A stretch of 56,776 nucleotides of DNA, taken from positions 34,604 to 91,379 of the forward strand of contig MPNW01000673.1 of the NCBI GenBank assembly GCA_011800805.1. The letters run 5' to 3'. Source of the stretch: Hirudo medicinalis. Lineage: Eukaryota > Annelida > Clitellata > Hirudinida > Hirudinidae. Of this stretch, positions 12,338 through 24,500 are shown in pieces; the first letter of the stretch is position 1, and every line of letters begins with the position of its first letter. Below the pieces are notes generated by a model. The model searched no databases, was not told the origin of the DNA, and saw only the letters and a list, made by a program, of their open reading frames with translations. The position numbers were made by a program, and so were the translations under genes.

Positions 12338-13734
12338 TTACAACATTTATTGGCTACAAAGCACGTCTCTTTCTTAAATCTACAACACCATATTAACGAT
12401 GTAAAGATCCCAAATTATTATTATTCTTTATTAATCAGTGCAATTAAACTTTTCTCACCAACTATCGTATTAAATAAAAAATATATAATCTTAATTTTGT
12501 AAGGAATCCTGAATTTCTTGTGATTCAAACAACTGCTTACTTAAAATGTCCATAATCAATTTTCCCCTTAAACACACCATCTGTCACTCGTTTAAATCAA
12601 TCGTAGTATCGCGAATGAAAACTAAATCGAGTTAGTCTCTCAATTCCTTCGAATTCTTGATGCTTTCAATCTTAAGAAGTTTTATTTATTTTTTAATAAC
12701 CTCAATTAGAACGATTGTCCGAAGTTAAAAACGTTCCTTTGAGGATTTTTCATTTGAAACGTCTCCAAAGTATTCGACAATTGAGGAAATATTACAATTA
12801 CCAATTAAGAAATTGAAAACTGCAGCATCTCCTGTTTTGTCATCCTGAGTTTGTTTTTTATCGATTGAAATGTTGCTTAGAACGAAATAGAAATGCAATA
12901 GTGCGTTAAGTTTCCATTATTTCAAATATAAATAAACAAGATTTTCAATGTTTAACATCAAAATAATCACGTGTTTATTCAATATCTTTATCATTCAGTG
13001 TCAATTACATTTTGATTCTTACCTAGCGCAAATTGTTACAATTACATCATTAATTATTCCATAAACATAATTACTTCACTAATGACAATGCAGGATTGGC
13101 TTTGTATGCATTAACGCCAGGATATACATATTATAATCAACAGGGTTATACATCTCTGGCACTAACACACTAGAACCAATCATAGACTTCATTTTTGGTT
13201 CTACTTTTAATTACGACATTAATAAATAATTTATAAATTATGAATGCTGAATGCTTATTGAAGACGTCAGCTGTCAAGATTACGAATAGTTAAAACATGT
13301 ATAAAAAAATATTTGAAAAATGTTCGAGTATTCCAAAACTCCAAAATTTCAAAATTAAGTTGAAGATTGCCCGGCTCCAGGTATTGTCAACTGCCTCATA
13401 AAAAAAATGAGTTGTGACAACAAATATTCCAAATATATCATCATTTACTGACTTAAACCTTTAATCGAAACATATTAAATCATCAAGTTGTTGATTCTAC
13501 TTACCTTTGCGAGATGTTGAGAATGAATGAAGAAATATTCGTAACTTAAAAATGGTCCCAGCTGTTTGATGACAGAAGATGAGCGTCAGCTTTTCTTATA
13601 AGTCATGGGATTACATTCTCTACTGTTTAATCTTTAATAAAGTATAAATAAAGGATAAATAAATTAACAAATGAAATAAATAAATAAAACCTCAATGTAA
13701 ATAGATTTTATTTATATAAGCCATTTCGGATTAT
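12338..13734. other. intergenic, nothing recognised
   Basis: AT-rich, with many short A/T runs. No splice-flanked open frames, tRNA-like folds or inverted repeats were found. Confidence 0.35.
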
Positions 13735-14368
13735 CTTATAAACAGTAATTTCAATTCTTCCAAGCTTACAAAGGCTAAACCAGCAACTTTAAAAATATTT
13801 GAAACTACTGACCGGTTGCCCTTGGAGGAAAGTGGTGCGGTGGGGAGTGGTAAAGAGAAGGTTAAGCGGAGGTTTGCTCCTCGAGAAGGCTGACTTGACC
13901 TCCCTAGCCATGAAGCATGTATCAAAGGCACTATATCAAAATCAGCTAAACCAGAGGAGGCTTGGTTGGATTTCATAAGAGAAAGTGGTACAACAAAATA
14001 GAAGCTTTCGGAAAAGGGTTGCTCGATGGCTTTTGTGAATGTATATTTACAACTATCCATAAAATCGTTTATATGTTCGTTTGGTCCAATAAATTAGACT
14101 AATACTCAACAAAATTAATGATTTCACAAAGTTTGTGTAATGTCATTTCTAAGGGCTACCCAGGAATAGTGATCTTCGAGACTGCTACGAGGTCGATGAT
14201 GGTGTTTTTGCCAATTTATAAATTAAACAATGTGGTAGTCATCTTTATAAAATTTGGAAACTAAAATTAAAATTCGTTAATATTTTTATTGTAGACGATG
14301 TTCCAGGTGACGCTGTGCTATCTATGCTGAAAAGGCAAACATTTGGAAAAGGAGCGTTGCGACCGTAA
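13735..14368 (+). CDS. last exons of an unrecognised gene just upstream of RBM15
   Basis: An open segment ending at donor GGGAGTG/GTAAAG (13849/13850) contains KAKPATLKIFETTDRLPLEE. It joins in phase 1 to a terminal exon 14295-14368 (acceptor TTGTAG) encoding DDVPGDAVLSMLKRQTFGKG and a stop TAA at 14366-14368. The composition is clearly protein-like on this strand. The 5' limit of the first exon is not resolved (possible acceptors at about 13720-13740), and an extra exon near 14172-14210 is possible. The stop lies only 36 nt before the RBM15-like ATG, so the two genes are same-strand and almost abutting. Family not recognised. Confidence 0.35.
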
Positions 14369-14404
14369 ATTGTCAAAAATAAATAGCTTTTGCTTTAATA
14401 CAAT

Positions 14405-16024
14405 ATGAGATCTTCCAAGCATAAAGACAGAGAATTTTACTCGGATGAAAGCAACAAATCTAGCAAAAGAAGCAAGTTGGACAAAGTTAGTTATCGGCCA
14501 TCGAAGACTTTATGCATCAGTCAGTTTGCGCCACGAATGAACGAAGATGAAATACAGAGTACGCTACAAAAAGAACTCAGAAAATACGGTGAGTACAACA
14601 TTACGCTTTCTCGGAGCTCTAAAAGTGGCAAAATAGCATACTTACAATTTCGTTATCCGGAAGATGCTCAAGCAGTAAGATCGGCCCACAAAAACAAATC
14701 TCTTAATTTAGATCCCATGATAACCATTGAAAATGCAGACGAATTTGCTGGATCTAAATCATCATCTCCATTCATAACAACAAGAATGTCAGACCATTAT
14801 GTACAGAGTCCAGAATCATCAGGTCCATCAAAGACTCGAAGTGACAAATTTTATCAGGATGATGCTGAGGACAAAGCTGCCACTAGAACCCTTTTCATTG
14901 GCAACCTCGATCTTGAAATCACAGAGGCTGAGCTAAACGAAATCTTTGGAAGGTACGGCCACATTGAAGACATCGACATCAAAAGAGGAAGCCAAACCCA
15001 TGGAAGTGTCTATGCTTTCATCAGATTTTTCAACTTAGAGATGGCAAGAAGAGCAAAAAAAGAGATGTCAGGTCAGTATATTAGAAAGTACCAGTGCAGG
15101 ATTGGATATGGAAAACATGTTCCATCAAATTGCCTATGGGTTGGTTCTTTGGGTCCCTGGGTGACAAAGGATGACCTGGAAAGATGCTTTGGCGGTTTCA
15201 ACCCTCTGCGGATCGAATGGTCGTACGGGCGATCGCATGCTTACCTGGTTTTCAGTTCCTTAGAGGTTGCCACTTCTGTCCTCAATTCTATGCAAGGCTT
15301 CGAAATTTGCCCTGGCCGCTGCATCCGACTCGACTACTCTGACGAAAACCACATTGCAGCTCTGATGAATCCACCTCGTGATGACCCTACCAAAGTTGTT
15401 AACAAAGTTGGTGGAGACTCATCGTCAGAAGCCAAGTCCCTCAGGCAGATTCCAACGATCTTGAACGCTGTTCCATCTCCCTTAAAGCCTTTCCTCTCTG
15501 AAGTACAAAATGTACCAACGCTGGTCAAGCACTCACAGATTGTATGGAAAGGTATTCTGACATTGAAGAATGTAAATGTTCCAGTCAAGATGCATTTGAT
15601 CAGTGGTATAATGAAGATCGTAGAAACTTTATTGACCAAAGAGTCTGTAAATCCAGAAGCTCTCCAAGTGAAGTTGTCTCATGAAATTTCTCTGAACCAC
15701 AACAAAATCAAAGACCTCTTCGATGGAATACAAAACAATACCTTTGACTGTGCCATCCTGATTGTTGAACCAGAAATCACACTCGAGGCTAACGAAACAA
15801 TAAAACACTTCCAGATGATTGTGGCTCATCTTAGGAGGAAGCATGTGGCCGCTTTGTCTCTATTGCCAAGTGGTACCAATCTCGAGAAATGTTCAGGTGT
15901 CCTACATCTCCTCCCATCTTTCAACTCTGTGAAGCAGCTGATCCAAGTACTTTGTCCCAAGATTTTAGATATCCCATTGAGGGAATGCTTGTTTGCAATT
16001 GTTAATACAGTGACTATCTGTTAA
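14405..16024 (+). CDS. RBM15: spenito/RBM15-like Spen-family RNA-binding protein
   Basis: A single exon of 539 residues. After a basic/serine-rich start come three RRMs: about 33-110 (KTLCISQF...), 158-236 (TLFIGNL as RNP2, YAFIRF as RNP1) and 241-315 (CLWVGSLG, HAYLVF). The C-terminal SPOC domain, about 378-535, starts IVWKGILTLKNVNVPVKMHL. This RRM3-SPOC order is that of RBM15/spenito. These nuclear proteins bind RNA and recruit the m6A methyltransferase complex through WTAP/Fl(2)d, and act in splicing, dosage compensation and Wnt/Notch outputs. It is shorter than human RBM15 (977) or fly Nito (about 790), mainly because the RRM3-SPOC linker and low-complexity regions are short. The ATG chosen is the first in frame. 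A polyadenylation signal variant ATTAAA lies at 16137-16142. It converges with the eL30 gene. It is intronless in an intron-rich neighbourhood, as the main RBM15 exon is elsewhere. Confidence 0.92.
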   Translation: MRSSKHKDREFYSDESNKSSKRSKLDKVSYRPSKTLCISQFAPRMNEDEIQSTLQKELRKYGEYNITLSRSSKSGKIAYLQFRYPEDAQAVRSAHKNKSLNLDPMITIENADEFAGSKSSSPFITTRMSDHYVQSPESSGPSKTRSDKFYQDDAEDKAATRTLFIGNLDLEITEAELNEIFGRYGHIEDIDIKRGSQTHGSVYAFIRFFNLEMARRAKKEMSGQYIRKYQCRIGYGKHVPSNCLWVGSLGPWVTKDDLERCFGGFNPLRIEWSYGRSHAYLVFSSLEVATSVLNSMQGFEICPGRCIRLDYSDENHIAALMNPPRDDPTKVVNKVGGDSSSEAKSLRQIPTILNAVPSPLKPFLSEVQNVPTLVKHSQIVWKGILTLKNVNVPVKMHLISGIMKIVETLLTKESVNPEALQVKLSHEISLNHNKIKDLFDGIQNNTFDCAILIVEPEITLEANETIKHFQMIVAHLRRKHVAALSLLPSGTNLEKCSGVLHLLPSFNSVKQLIQVLCPKILDIPLRECLFAIVNTVTIC

Positions 16025-16395
16025 ATGTTCCTGAGTTGTTTTTTTTATGGACATGTTTTATCGTTGAGTGGCATCAAAGCCCTATTGTTTGCCAATAACG
16101 CACATGCTAGATTTTTGTAGTCTCAATTGCTTCACTTATTAAATTTTTTGAGCAGCAAAACCTCATACAAACCCCAAAATATTGAAATTGCCATGTTTGG
16201 TAAGAAGTCAGAATCTAGCATATATTATTCAGAACAGAGCACAAGACTGACAACCCAACCCAATGATCCATCGGGATCTTCCCCATCCTTCCATTACCTA
16301 CCCAATACTCAAAATTGACGTTAGACAGTACAGAACAAATACAGGAATACATATTTCGTATTTTTATTGAAAGATTGCCAATCAAGTCCAATCAT

Positions 16396-17188
16396 TTAAG
16401 GTTGAGCTGGCTGTTCAGAGGTTGGCATGCTCCTGATGATGTCAGAGTCACCTAGACAAATAAAACAGCATTTCAAAACATTGCAATATAGTCATGAGGC
16501 TTGTTGCATTATGTATCTGGTTTTATCAATAACTTTGATAATATAACAATTCCAATCTCTAACCAGGGTCAGTGATGCTGAGTGTTGTGACACGGAAGTA
16601 CTTTCCACAGGCAGTTCCAAGTTCAATGTTGGTGCCATTGTAGTGGTGGACTCCGGTCTTGGCCAACATGGCATAGTATTCAATTTCACTCCTCCTGTGA
16701 TTCATAAAAACCCAAATTAACGACACATCAAATCCAACATGATGAAATTTTCAACTGTAGAGGACATTTGTGGTAAAATGTCGAAAGACATTACCTCAGC
16801 GATATCGGAGCTGCTCATTTCACCCGATATTATTTCTATTAGGAAGAAATAAATCGTATTAACATGCCTAAGACTTCTTCTCAGCTATGTGCTCCGAAGC
16901 CAATTAAACTAGTTAAGCAAGTCGCTTCTATCTAGAGCCTTCCAGCACAAACCTGAGTGGTGGAGTGTTCTGAGCAATGATCACCAGTTTGGCCTTTCCT
17001 TGCCTGAGGGTCTTAAGGGTCTGTTGATGTCCCAAGACATATTTGCCACTCTTCATAACGAGGGCAAGACGAGAGTTGATGCTCTCGGTTGTCTTTTTCT
17101 AAAAATATTATAAAAAAAATTACATTTCCAATGCAAAGACCAAACTAGTCGAAAATCGTATGCCAACCGATTTCTTTTGGGCAACCAT
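16396..17188 (-). CDS. RPL30: 60S ribosomal protein eL30
   Basis: Four exons: 17168-17188, 16953-17098, 16564-16694 and 16396-16451, all in phase, giving 117 residues. The start [20 protein letters not shown] and the internal [20 protein letters not shown] and [16 protein letters not shown] are near-universal eL30 sequence. The protein is a small K-turn-binding subunit of the large ribosomal subunit, same fold as L7Ae, which in vertebrates also binds SECIS elements. The 21-nt first coding exon is typical of ribosomal protein genes. A 16-nt all-pyrimidine run on the transcribed strand (17225-17240) is a TOP-like motif. AATAAA on the minus strand lies at 16363-16368. Intron 2 (16695-16952) holds a splice-flanked 41-nt segment described separately. 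Confidence 0.96.
16795..16835 (-). promoter_or_regulatory. candidate poison exon with hairpin in eL30 intron 2
   Basis: On the minus strand a 41-nt segment is bounded by an acceptor (TTCTTCCTAATAG) and a donor (GCTGAG/GTAATG). If included after exon 2 the frame meets TGA within five codons, so the mRNA would be a target of nonsense-mediated decay. The segment contains a perfect 7-bp inverted repeat (ATATCGG at 16802-16808, CCGATAT at 16824-16830) with a 15-nt loop. Autoregulation of L30 by splicing is established in yeast; its use here is inference. Confidence 0.35.
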
Positions 17189-17224
17189 CTTCGTCTCCCG
17201 ACAGAACGTGCTAGCAAAACAATT

Positions 17225-17240
17225 GAGAAAGGAAGAGAGA
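17225..17240 (-). promoter_or_regulatory. TOP-like pyrimidine tract of eL30
   Basis: Sixteen uninterrupted pyrimidines on the transcribed strand, about 37 nt before the start codon. This is the expected place for the 5' end of a ribosomal protein mRNA with a 5' terminal oligopyrimidine motif. The transcription start itself cannot be seen. Confidence 0.45.
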
Positions 17241-18574
17241 CCCTGATCGGAAATGGAACTCGTACTGTGATCGTATTAATTTTTAATGTATTAAGAAATT
17301 TTTTAATATTTAGTTTTTAAGTTTTAACATAAGATATTTTTTCTAATTTCTATTATTTTGTTTCTTAATTCCACATTAAAATTTGTCGACTTTTCAAAGC
17401 CAAAGCTTATTACTTTCAAAAATAATAAATTTAATAAAATATTATTAATTTGACTTAAATGAATTTAGGCATTTCTTGAGATTGAAGTTGGTGTTACGCA
17501 GAAATGGGTGTGATTGATTTATCATGGTTAACGCGAAATAAAAATGGTTGATTTAATGAATTTTAAGAAGATAATCAGACCCAAACCATATATAATAAGA
17601 TAAAATGTAAAAAAATGCTATGATCTTTTTTCTCCATTTTAATGCAAATTCTTGGCAATAAAATTCTTTTAATTATCAGAACATTCACTATGAATCATCA
17701 AAAATTATAATAAATGCTGAAAAAAAATTGTCTTTGATAAAATGGCAAATGCTTGGAAATATTTTTGAAAACTCAGTAAGTTAAAACTGCCAAATCAATC
17801 GAGAAAAATGTCAACATAACTTAATGTAACCTTAACGTATAATGGATTAATTATAATATATTAATATATATGAAATATAAGAGGAATAAAATAGATATAA
17901 TTAAATAACTTAAACTCCGCTCGCTATTCAGACAATTTGCGTAAATTTCACAGCTCTATTAGACCAAAGCAAAGCATTAATGGCTTTCCTTTGATGCTGA
18001 GAACAACTTCATCCGAGAGAAGCAATAAAACCCCAATTCATCTGAGCAGAAGCTCGTAAGCCTACTTCCTTCGCTGGAAGAACTTGAAGAGCCGCGTATT
18101 TTTACAATCACAACTCCAACCTAAGAAGTATTTTGTTGTAATATGAAACTTGAAAACAATTACAAATACTTAATTGGAAGAACAAAAACGTGGCGTCACT
18201 CAAAGGCACTTTATTTAGGATTCACGCTGCTAGAACATTTTACCGTCATCTGCAGCTGAATGTCGCATTGTGGAATAAAAAAGTAAATGCAAGTCATGTA
18301 AAAACACTTAAAAACTTTTGAACAGGTAACAAAATATAAATTCTTAAGTACAAGAACAAAGTTCAGGTGTGAAGAAATCATAGAAGTGATATAAATGCAC
18401 ACAAAAGGCATACAATGCCCAGAATTTGTCAGAGTATCTAGTGATTTATTGGATAAAATTAGACAGTTAAATAAACTGAAATTAGTTTATGCAAAAATCA
18501 AAAGCCTTTCAGCTTTGGCAGAATGATCTTGAATAGGTTTTTGAATGGCAATGGCCACAAAGATGTTGCTGTAA
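17241..18574. other. intergenic between eL30 and ASPH
   Basis: AT-rich sequence with the eL30 promoter side and the 3' UTR of ASPH. An AATAAA on the minus strand at 18445-18450 is a plausible ASPH polyadenylation signal. No other gene was seen. Confidence 0.5.
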
Positions 18575-21500
18575 TCAGATTGGGCTCATGGTTCTCCTGG
18601 CAGAATCAGAAATCTCAGGATGCCAGAGGTCAACAATGAGGACTAGTCTGAAGCTTGTGCCATTGTGCCAGACTTCATGCTCAAAGGAATCATCAAAGAT
18701 TATGAATTCCCCCTCCTTCCAAGTCCTGATCTCACTCTCAGGCGGTCCCACCCTTATCACTGGAGTCCCCCCAAATTGGGGCACCACCAGTCCAAGATGG
18801 GCTCTAATCCTGCAGTTGGATGGACCGGTATGGGGGTGAACGTGGGCATTTGGATTGATGAGTGAGAATTTGATCTGAAATCAAATTAAAACAACATGCA
18901 CCAAAAGCCAGACTAATTCGAGAAGCACTGAAAACATAAAAATACATTGAACCTCTCATTTGGGGGTAGGAAAAAGCAATGAGGCTTCTAACCTTGCCAA
19001 CTTATCTCAAAAGCTGCCACGTCATTATGTTATTATATACATTCATCACCAAACTCCTCAAAGAACAAAACACTACTTCCACTACTTGATACTATTAACC
19101 TCTAACACTGTTTCTATTATTTCTACCACACTCATAACTTATAACATAATACAACAACCTGCTCATTCAACCCACCTGTCCCCTGGTACATGATGCATGG
19201 TACCTGTATTCCTCCATCATGGCACAAGTCCTTGGAGCAAGTCTGCAGTTGTTCTGGTTCTTATTGCCTTCAGTTGAGTTGTGAGTTTGATAATTACAAG
19301 AAAGAAAATAACTATGAATATTAATATTTTAAAGGAATTCTTGAAAAAGTCTCATTTCTATGAAAGAAATCATTTAAAAAAAGAATTTCAACCAGTTCAA
19401 AACTTAAATCTATATGCAGAATGCTTGATGCACACATGATCATTGTATCAAAGAAAGCTATGGTATAGTATGGCATAGTGGTACCATCCTTTCCTTTCTG
19501 GAAAGATTTTTGGTTACAACATTTCGGCATCATGTCGATGCAAATTCTAAGCAAAGTTATTAATCTGTCCAAATGATCAATTCAATGGAGTTAAACTAAT
19601 TAATTCACCTCAGCCAATTTAATCAAGCGATGCTGCATTCCAAAATCGGCCAACCTTTGGTGTAGAGGAAGAATTCAGTCCACTTGCCATAGTGGGTCAA
19701 GCCTTCGCTTTCGAGAAGGAATTTGCTCCTATCCTTGTCAAGAACTTTGAGAGCTTCATCCCTGATAGTCACCCAGTTGCTCTCCAAGTGCTAGAGATAA
19801 AAATAAGATGGGTGATCTTTAAAGAGTTATCAAAAGATTTTCTTGGGGAATAAAACAGATAAAAATACTAAATCAAATGTCCAGCTAATGAGAGAGCTGT
19901 TGATAGTAATCATTCAATTAAGTAATTCAAAGGAACAATAAACATTTTAACATGTCAAATAATAGCAATTATTGATAACATTGCTATGCATAGTTTTTTT
20001 GCTGGCTGAAGTTTGTCAACTGAAATGTGAATTCACTCGTAGTAACTGCTTTTTAGCACTGAGCAGTGAGTTCAGAGCAAATACAACTTAGAACAATGAC
20101 CTAATGTTTCTTTTTTATGGCTTGAGGCCTTTAACCCAAGTCATTAACCCAAGTTGAGGCTTTAACCCAAGTGGGCCTCCGAAGAGAACACTTCCTTTAT
20201 TGCCAATGGAAACCTCACAAATAGCATATTTAATGAGACAACTGCATAGATATCAGAGATGGTTTTACTAAGCCACCAGCAAACATGTTTAACCATGCCT
20301 AGACAATAATGTTTAGAGTATATCTTACTTCTGACCTTTTTGAAAGCCTTTATTAATCAAAAACAACAAATATTATCAAAGCACTAGCTTTTTTAAACCG
20401 GTTTCGCTAGTCATATATGTTCAATCAATTTTATTCATGCGGTTATTAAATACGTCCTTCAAATACAGCCGATCACCTGCCCTCAAAGAACTGGATGATT
20501 AGGATGAAGCTCCACAACAGGATTCGAAACCGTGCTGCCGCGAGAGGCGAAGTTTCAAATGCGAGAGCACAATGCTCCTCGATCTCAGTAGCTCTCGAGT
20601 TTAAAGCTGGTATGCGATTTAGGAAAAGGTTAAAGTTGGAAAACTTGAAAATAGCACAGTTGACCCATGAATGGCATAGAGAATGATGCGTTCAAATTTC
20701 AAGACGCTACCATCCACCATTTGGGAGGAGTTCTTGGACAAACATACACATGCAGTTTCTGTTCTATATCATAGATGTATACAACTGAAGGAAGTGGAAG
20801 TGTCTTAGGGAGGCATATTTATCCAATAGGCAAGCTTCCACTAAAGTTGTATTTGCAAGAAGATTAGCAGGATTAAGTATGGTATAAATGAGCTCATGCA
20901 ATCCTAAGGTGAAAAATTCACCACCCTTAAAAATTATGATTATCAAGTTTTAACAAATTTATAGGTTCAACATAAAGGCTGCATCTTTACCAAAATATGC
21001 CCTTTTGATTTGCATTTGCCCTAAATAAGCTTTTGTCAGAGAGAATAAAATAAAACTGCTTACATTGAGGAAGGGTTCGGCCCCAGTCTGACCTTTGGTC
21101 CACCACGGTCGAGCTGTGACCCCATCGCAGTTGTAGGTCGACCTTTGCCACTGTGAGGGGAAGGCCCCCATCTCAGCGCCCCTCTTATACACTTCATGGG
21201 CCTGCCAATACCACATCAATGATAACTAGTTGCTGGTTGTTTATATTGCATGAAAAAATGTTATACAATGCAACAGACTTTGGTAGAACAGAACTCCTAC
21301 TAGCATAATAAATAAAATTAGAATATTATTATTACATTTAATAAGGTAATTTAATAAAAACACGATAGCAGTGATGATGACTACTTCATTACTACTACTA
21401 CAATCCACTTCAAACTTATGGTATAATTTATCAAATATTTAAAAAAATAAAATATTAAATTTATAATCAAATATAAACTGAAAATGTTTTTTTCCATCAA

Positions 21501-24500
21501 CAGCTTTCAATGTCACTCATAATGATTAGCAACGACAAAGTCAAATGAAAGAAATGATAACTAGAATTACTTCTCCAAGTCTGTTGGTCATGTAGAGGGA
21601 ATTCCCATACCCGAGATAGAATCGGCCATGGTGAATGCTTGAGCCCACACCCTTCAAGCCGTCCCTGAAGAACCCGATCGCCCCCTCGTAATCCTTGTCG
21701 GAGTGGTTGAGTATGAAACCCATGTGGACTTGGGCAAAGTGATTGTTTGGATCTAATTCGATAATCTACAAGCAAACGTTTTAAGAAAACCAATGATTCA
21801 AATAATTTGAGGCGATTATAAAGTTTTAACTGCTGCACCGTACTCAAATGTAACAAATGTTAATATTAATAATAATTATTATTATTGTTAATTATTATAA
21901 TTGCTAATTATTATATTATATTATATATTGAATATAGTTACTGTTATTATAGCCAAATAATACTAGGGATAGATAATGCAGACGTCACATAATCATCAGC
22001 ATCATCATTGAAATCATCATCACTGGCAGCAATGCAATTTCCACCTTCAAGAAATATTTCTTAGCCTTCTGATCGGCACCATATTCCAGGCAGTAGACGC
22101 CAGCGTTCTTGAGGAGTTCGATATCCTCGGGAAAGTATTCGAGCATGTAGTTGATGGTGGCGACTGCCTTGTTTCTCCATCCTTTGAATTGACAAGTGCA
22201 TTCAGCTTCCTGATTATCTTTGTATTCACCCTTTGATATCCATCTATTCACTTATCACTATATCCATTCATTCATCCACAACGCATTCATCCATTCACCT
22301 ATCAATTTATCCATCAATTCATACACCTATTTGTATATGTCCTCAATAGTTGTCTTGATTCTTTAAACATAGTTCAAGTCTGGTTTCAAAGAAAAATTGG
22401 CTCTGAAGCTTGGCACCTCTTTTTGCTGACAATTTTTGGTTTGTATGACTGAAATGTCTGTTTGTTAGGAAAGTTTTCGTAAAGAAAAATAACTGTTCAC
22501 ACAGTAAAACTGATTGTTGGCCAGGTGACGGGCAAAAGTCAACTCATAGGCAGCTTCTTTCGGTACCTGGAAATCTATAATGTAGAACTGACAAAAGTTT
22601 CTACCTTCGAGTTGGCTTTTGCCCGTCACTTTTCCAACTGCCGACGCCGACCGTGGTGGGTCTTCTCAGCCTCATGGAGAGACGTTCATTGAACCCACAC
22701 TTATCATATGGAGATGTTCTTGAAGTGCAACTTTAATTATTGTATTACATTACATTTAGCTGATTTTTCGAGTACCTTTGAAATCAGTTCAGATCCAAAA
22801 GCACAAAAAATGTCTGGAAAACTGACAATCAAAAAATGAACAAATGAAACAAGTAGGACAAAAAGTCAAAGGAGTTGAGTTAAAGTTAATGAAGAACAAG
22901 AAAAATGCCAAGCAATGCAATCACCGTTTTGATTTTTTCGTTATGAATAATATTCTCGAAAAAAATGATATTCTATAAATAAGAGACAAGATGAGAAGCA
23001 AACCCCTGAAGCTCTGAAGTTCGGCCAGTCTCTTTCCAGCTCTGTAGAGAAGCTTGTCCGGGATGTCGGGCGTGTCGCGGATGAGTGCCTCAAAGCCTTT
23101 TATGGATTCCTCAAGGACGGCATTGCTCTGTTGGACTTCTGCCAGTCTGACTAGGCACAACACCCTCCCGTGCTGGGCCCGGGGACTTTTTGGGTAGCTC
23201 ATCAGAATGTCCTCGAATGCTTCCTTGGCAGCTTCAAGTTTGTCCTGGAGCAATTAATGCATTTATTATACTTATTGTCTTAAATAGAATTATTTATCAA
23301 CAATAATATAATAACAATAACAAGGCTATTCACCTATTGACAATGACAACATCAACGATAATGACGTAAATGTCACGAAATACATAATTCAGAATAATCA
23401 AGCATCTAAAAGGAGCATCCGAAGAGATGTATTCTTGTTAGTGGATGACCTCTAGGATGATTGAAGGTTAGAACAACCAACTAAACATAATAACAACCAA
23501 CTAAGCATAATAACAACCCAGTTAAATCGACCAATGAACTCGAAAACTAAATGTCGCTGTGAAAATCATTGACATCAAAATGTAACTCATTAAGTAAGTG
23601 TCTCAGCATATCAGAGGATATTCAGATGTTCAATGTAGCGGTTTCATAAACTTATTCATGAAATTTAAACTACTCTTTAATAACAATAATAATAATAATA
23701 ATAATAATGATGATAATAATAATAATAATGATGATTATAATAATAATTGCAAAGAAAATTTAATGAAATTAAGTGCCTCATATGCTAGGCATATGATCCC
23801 TTAAATTAATATACATATTAATATTATTATTAAGAAATATTTATCATTTTGAAGTTACAGCAGAACAAACCTGAAATAACAATTTATCGGCTTTGTCGAG
23901 TTTATCTCTGATGAGATAGTCTGCATCGTTGGTTATCTTGATCTTCACGTAGGTCGCCCTATCATCATCAGCATTATCTTCGTAACTTTCTGAAGTTTTT
24001 TTTTCTTTTGAAGTTTTTCTCTTTAACTTTTTTCCTGCAAGGCACAAATCATTCAAATTTCGAGTCAATGCAAGAGCTTGCCACTTGGACATCTTTTGTG
24101 ATTTGCTCACTTCTCACAAACTCACCCTCCGTCGTCATCTCAGGCTGAACGTACTTTGCAGTTCCTTCCTGTCTCGGTCTCGAATCATCCAACCAATTGG
24201 CTAATGACTGAAGAGAGGACTTGAAGAAGGTTGTGATATTCTTCATTGTAACAACATGGAAGGAATGTTCAAAAACTTTTGAAGCTTCATCTTGGAAAAG
24301 TAACTTCCACAATCAGTCACATAAATATATTAAATGAGTGGCTCCTTGATTATATAATTTAATTTGAAATATCAATACTATTCTTTTGATATTATGTATT
24401 TAAAAAATTGCTGTTTACCCAGATAATGAGTAGCCTTCTCTGGACAGCATAAGCCAATCAACGCGATAGTCAAGATGCTGAATATAATAATCTTTGTCGC

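Noticed and set aside
16741..16850. C/D-box snoRNA in eL30 intron 2
   Set aside because: A GTGAAATGA and a CTGA are present but do not match the box C consensus or spacing; the splice-flanked exon explanation fits better.
22516..22570. TPR-like exon of ASPH on the minus strand (VPKEAAYELTFARHLANNQ)
   Set aside because: It is the arm of an inverted-repeat element also found at 37812-38020, and ASPH exons on either side already join in phase without it.
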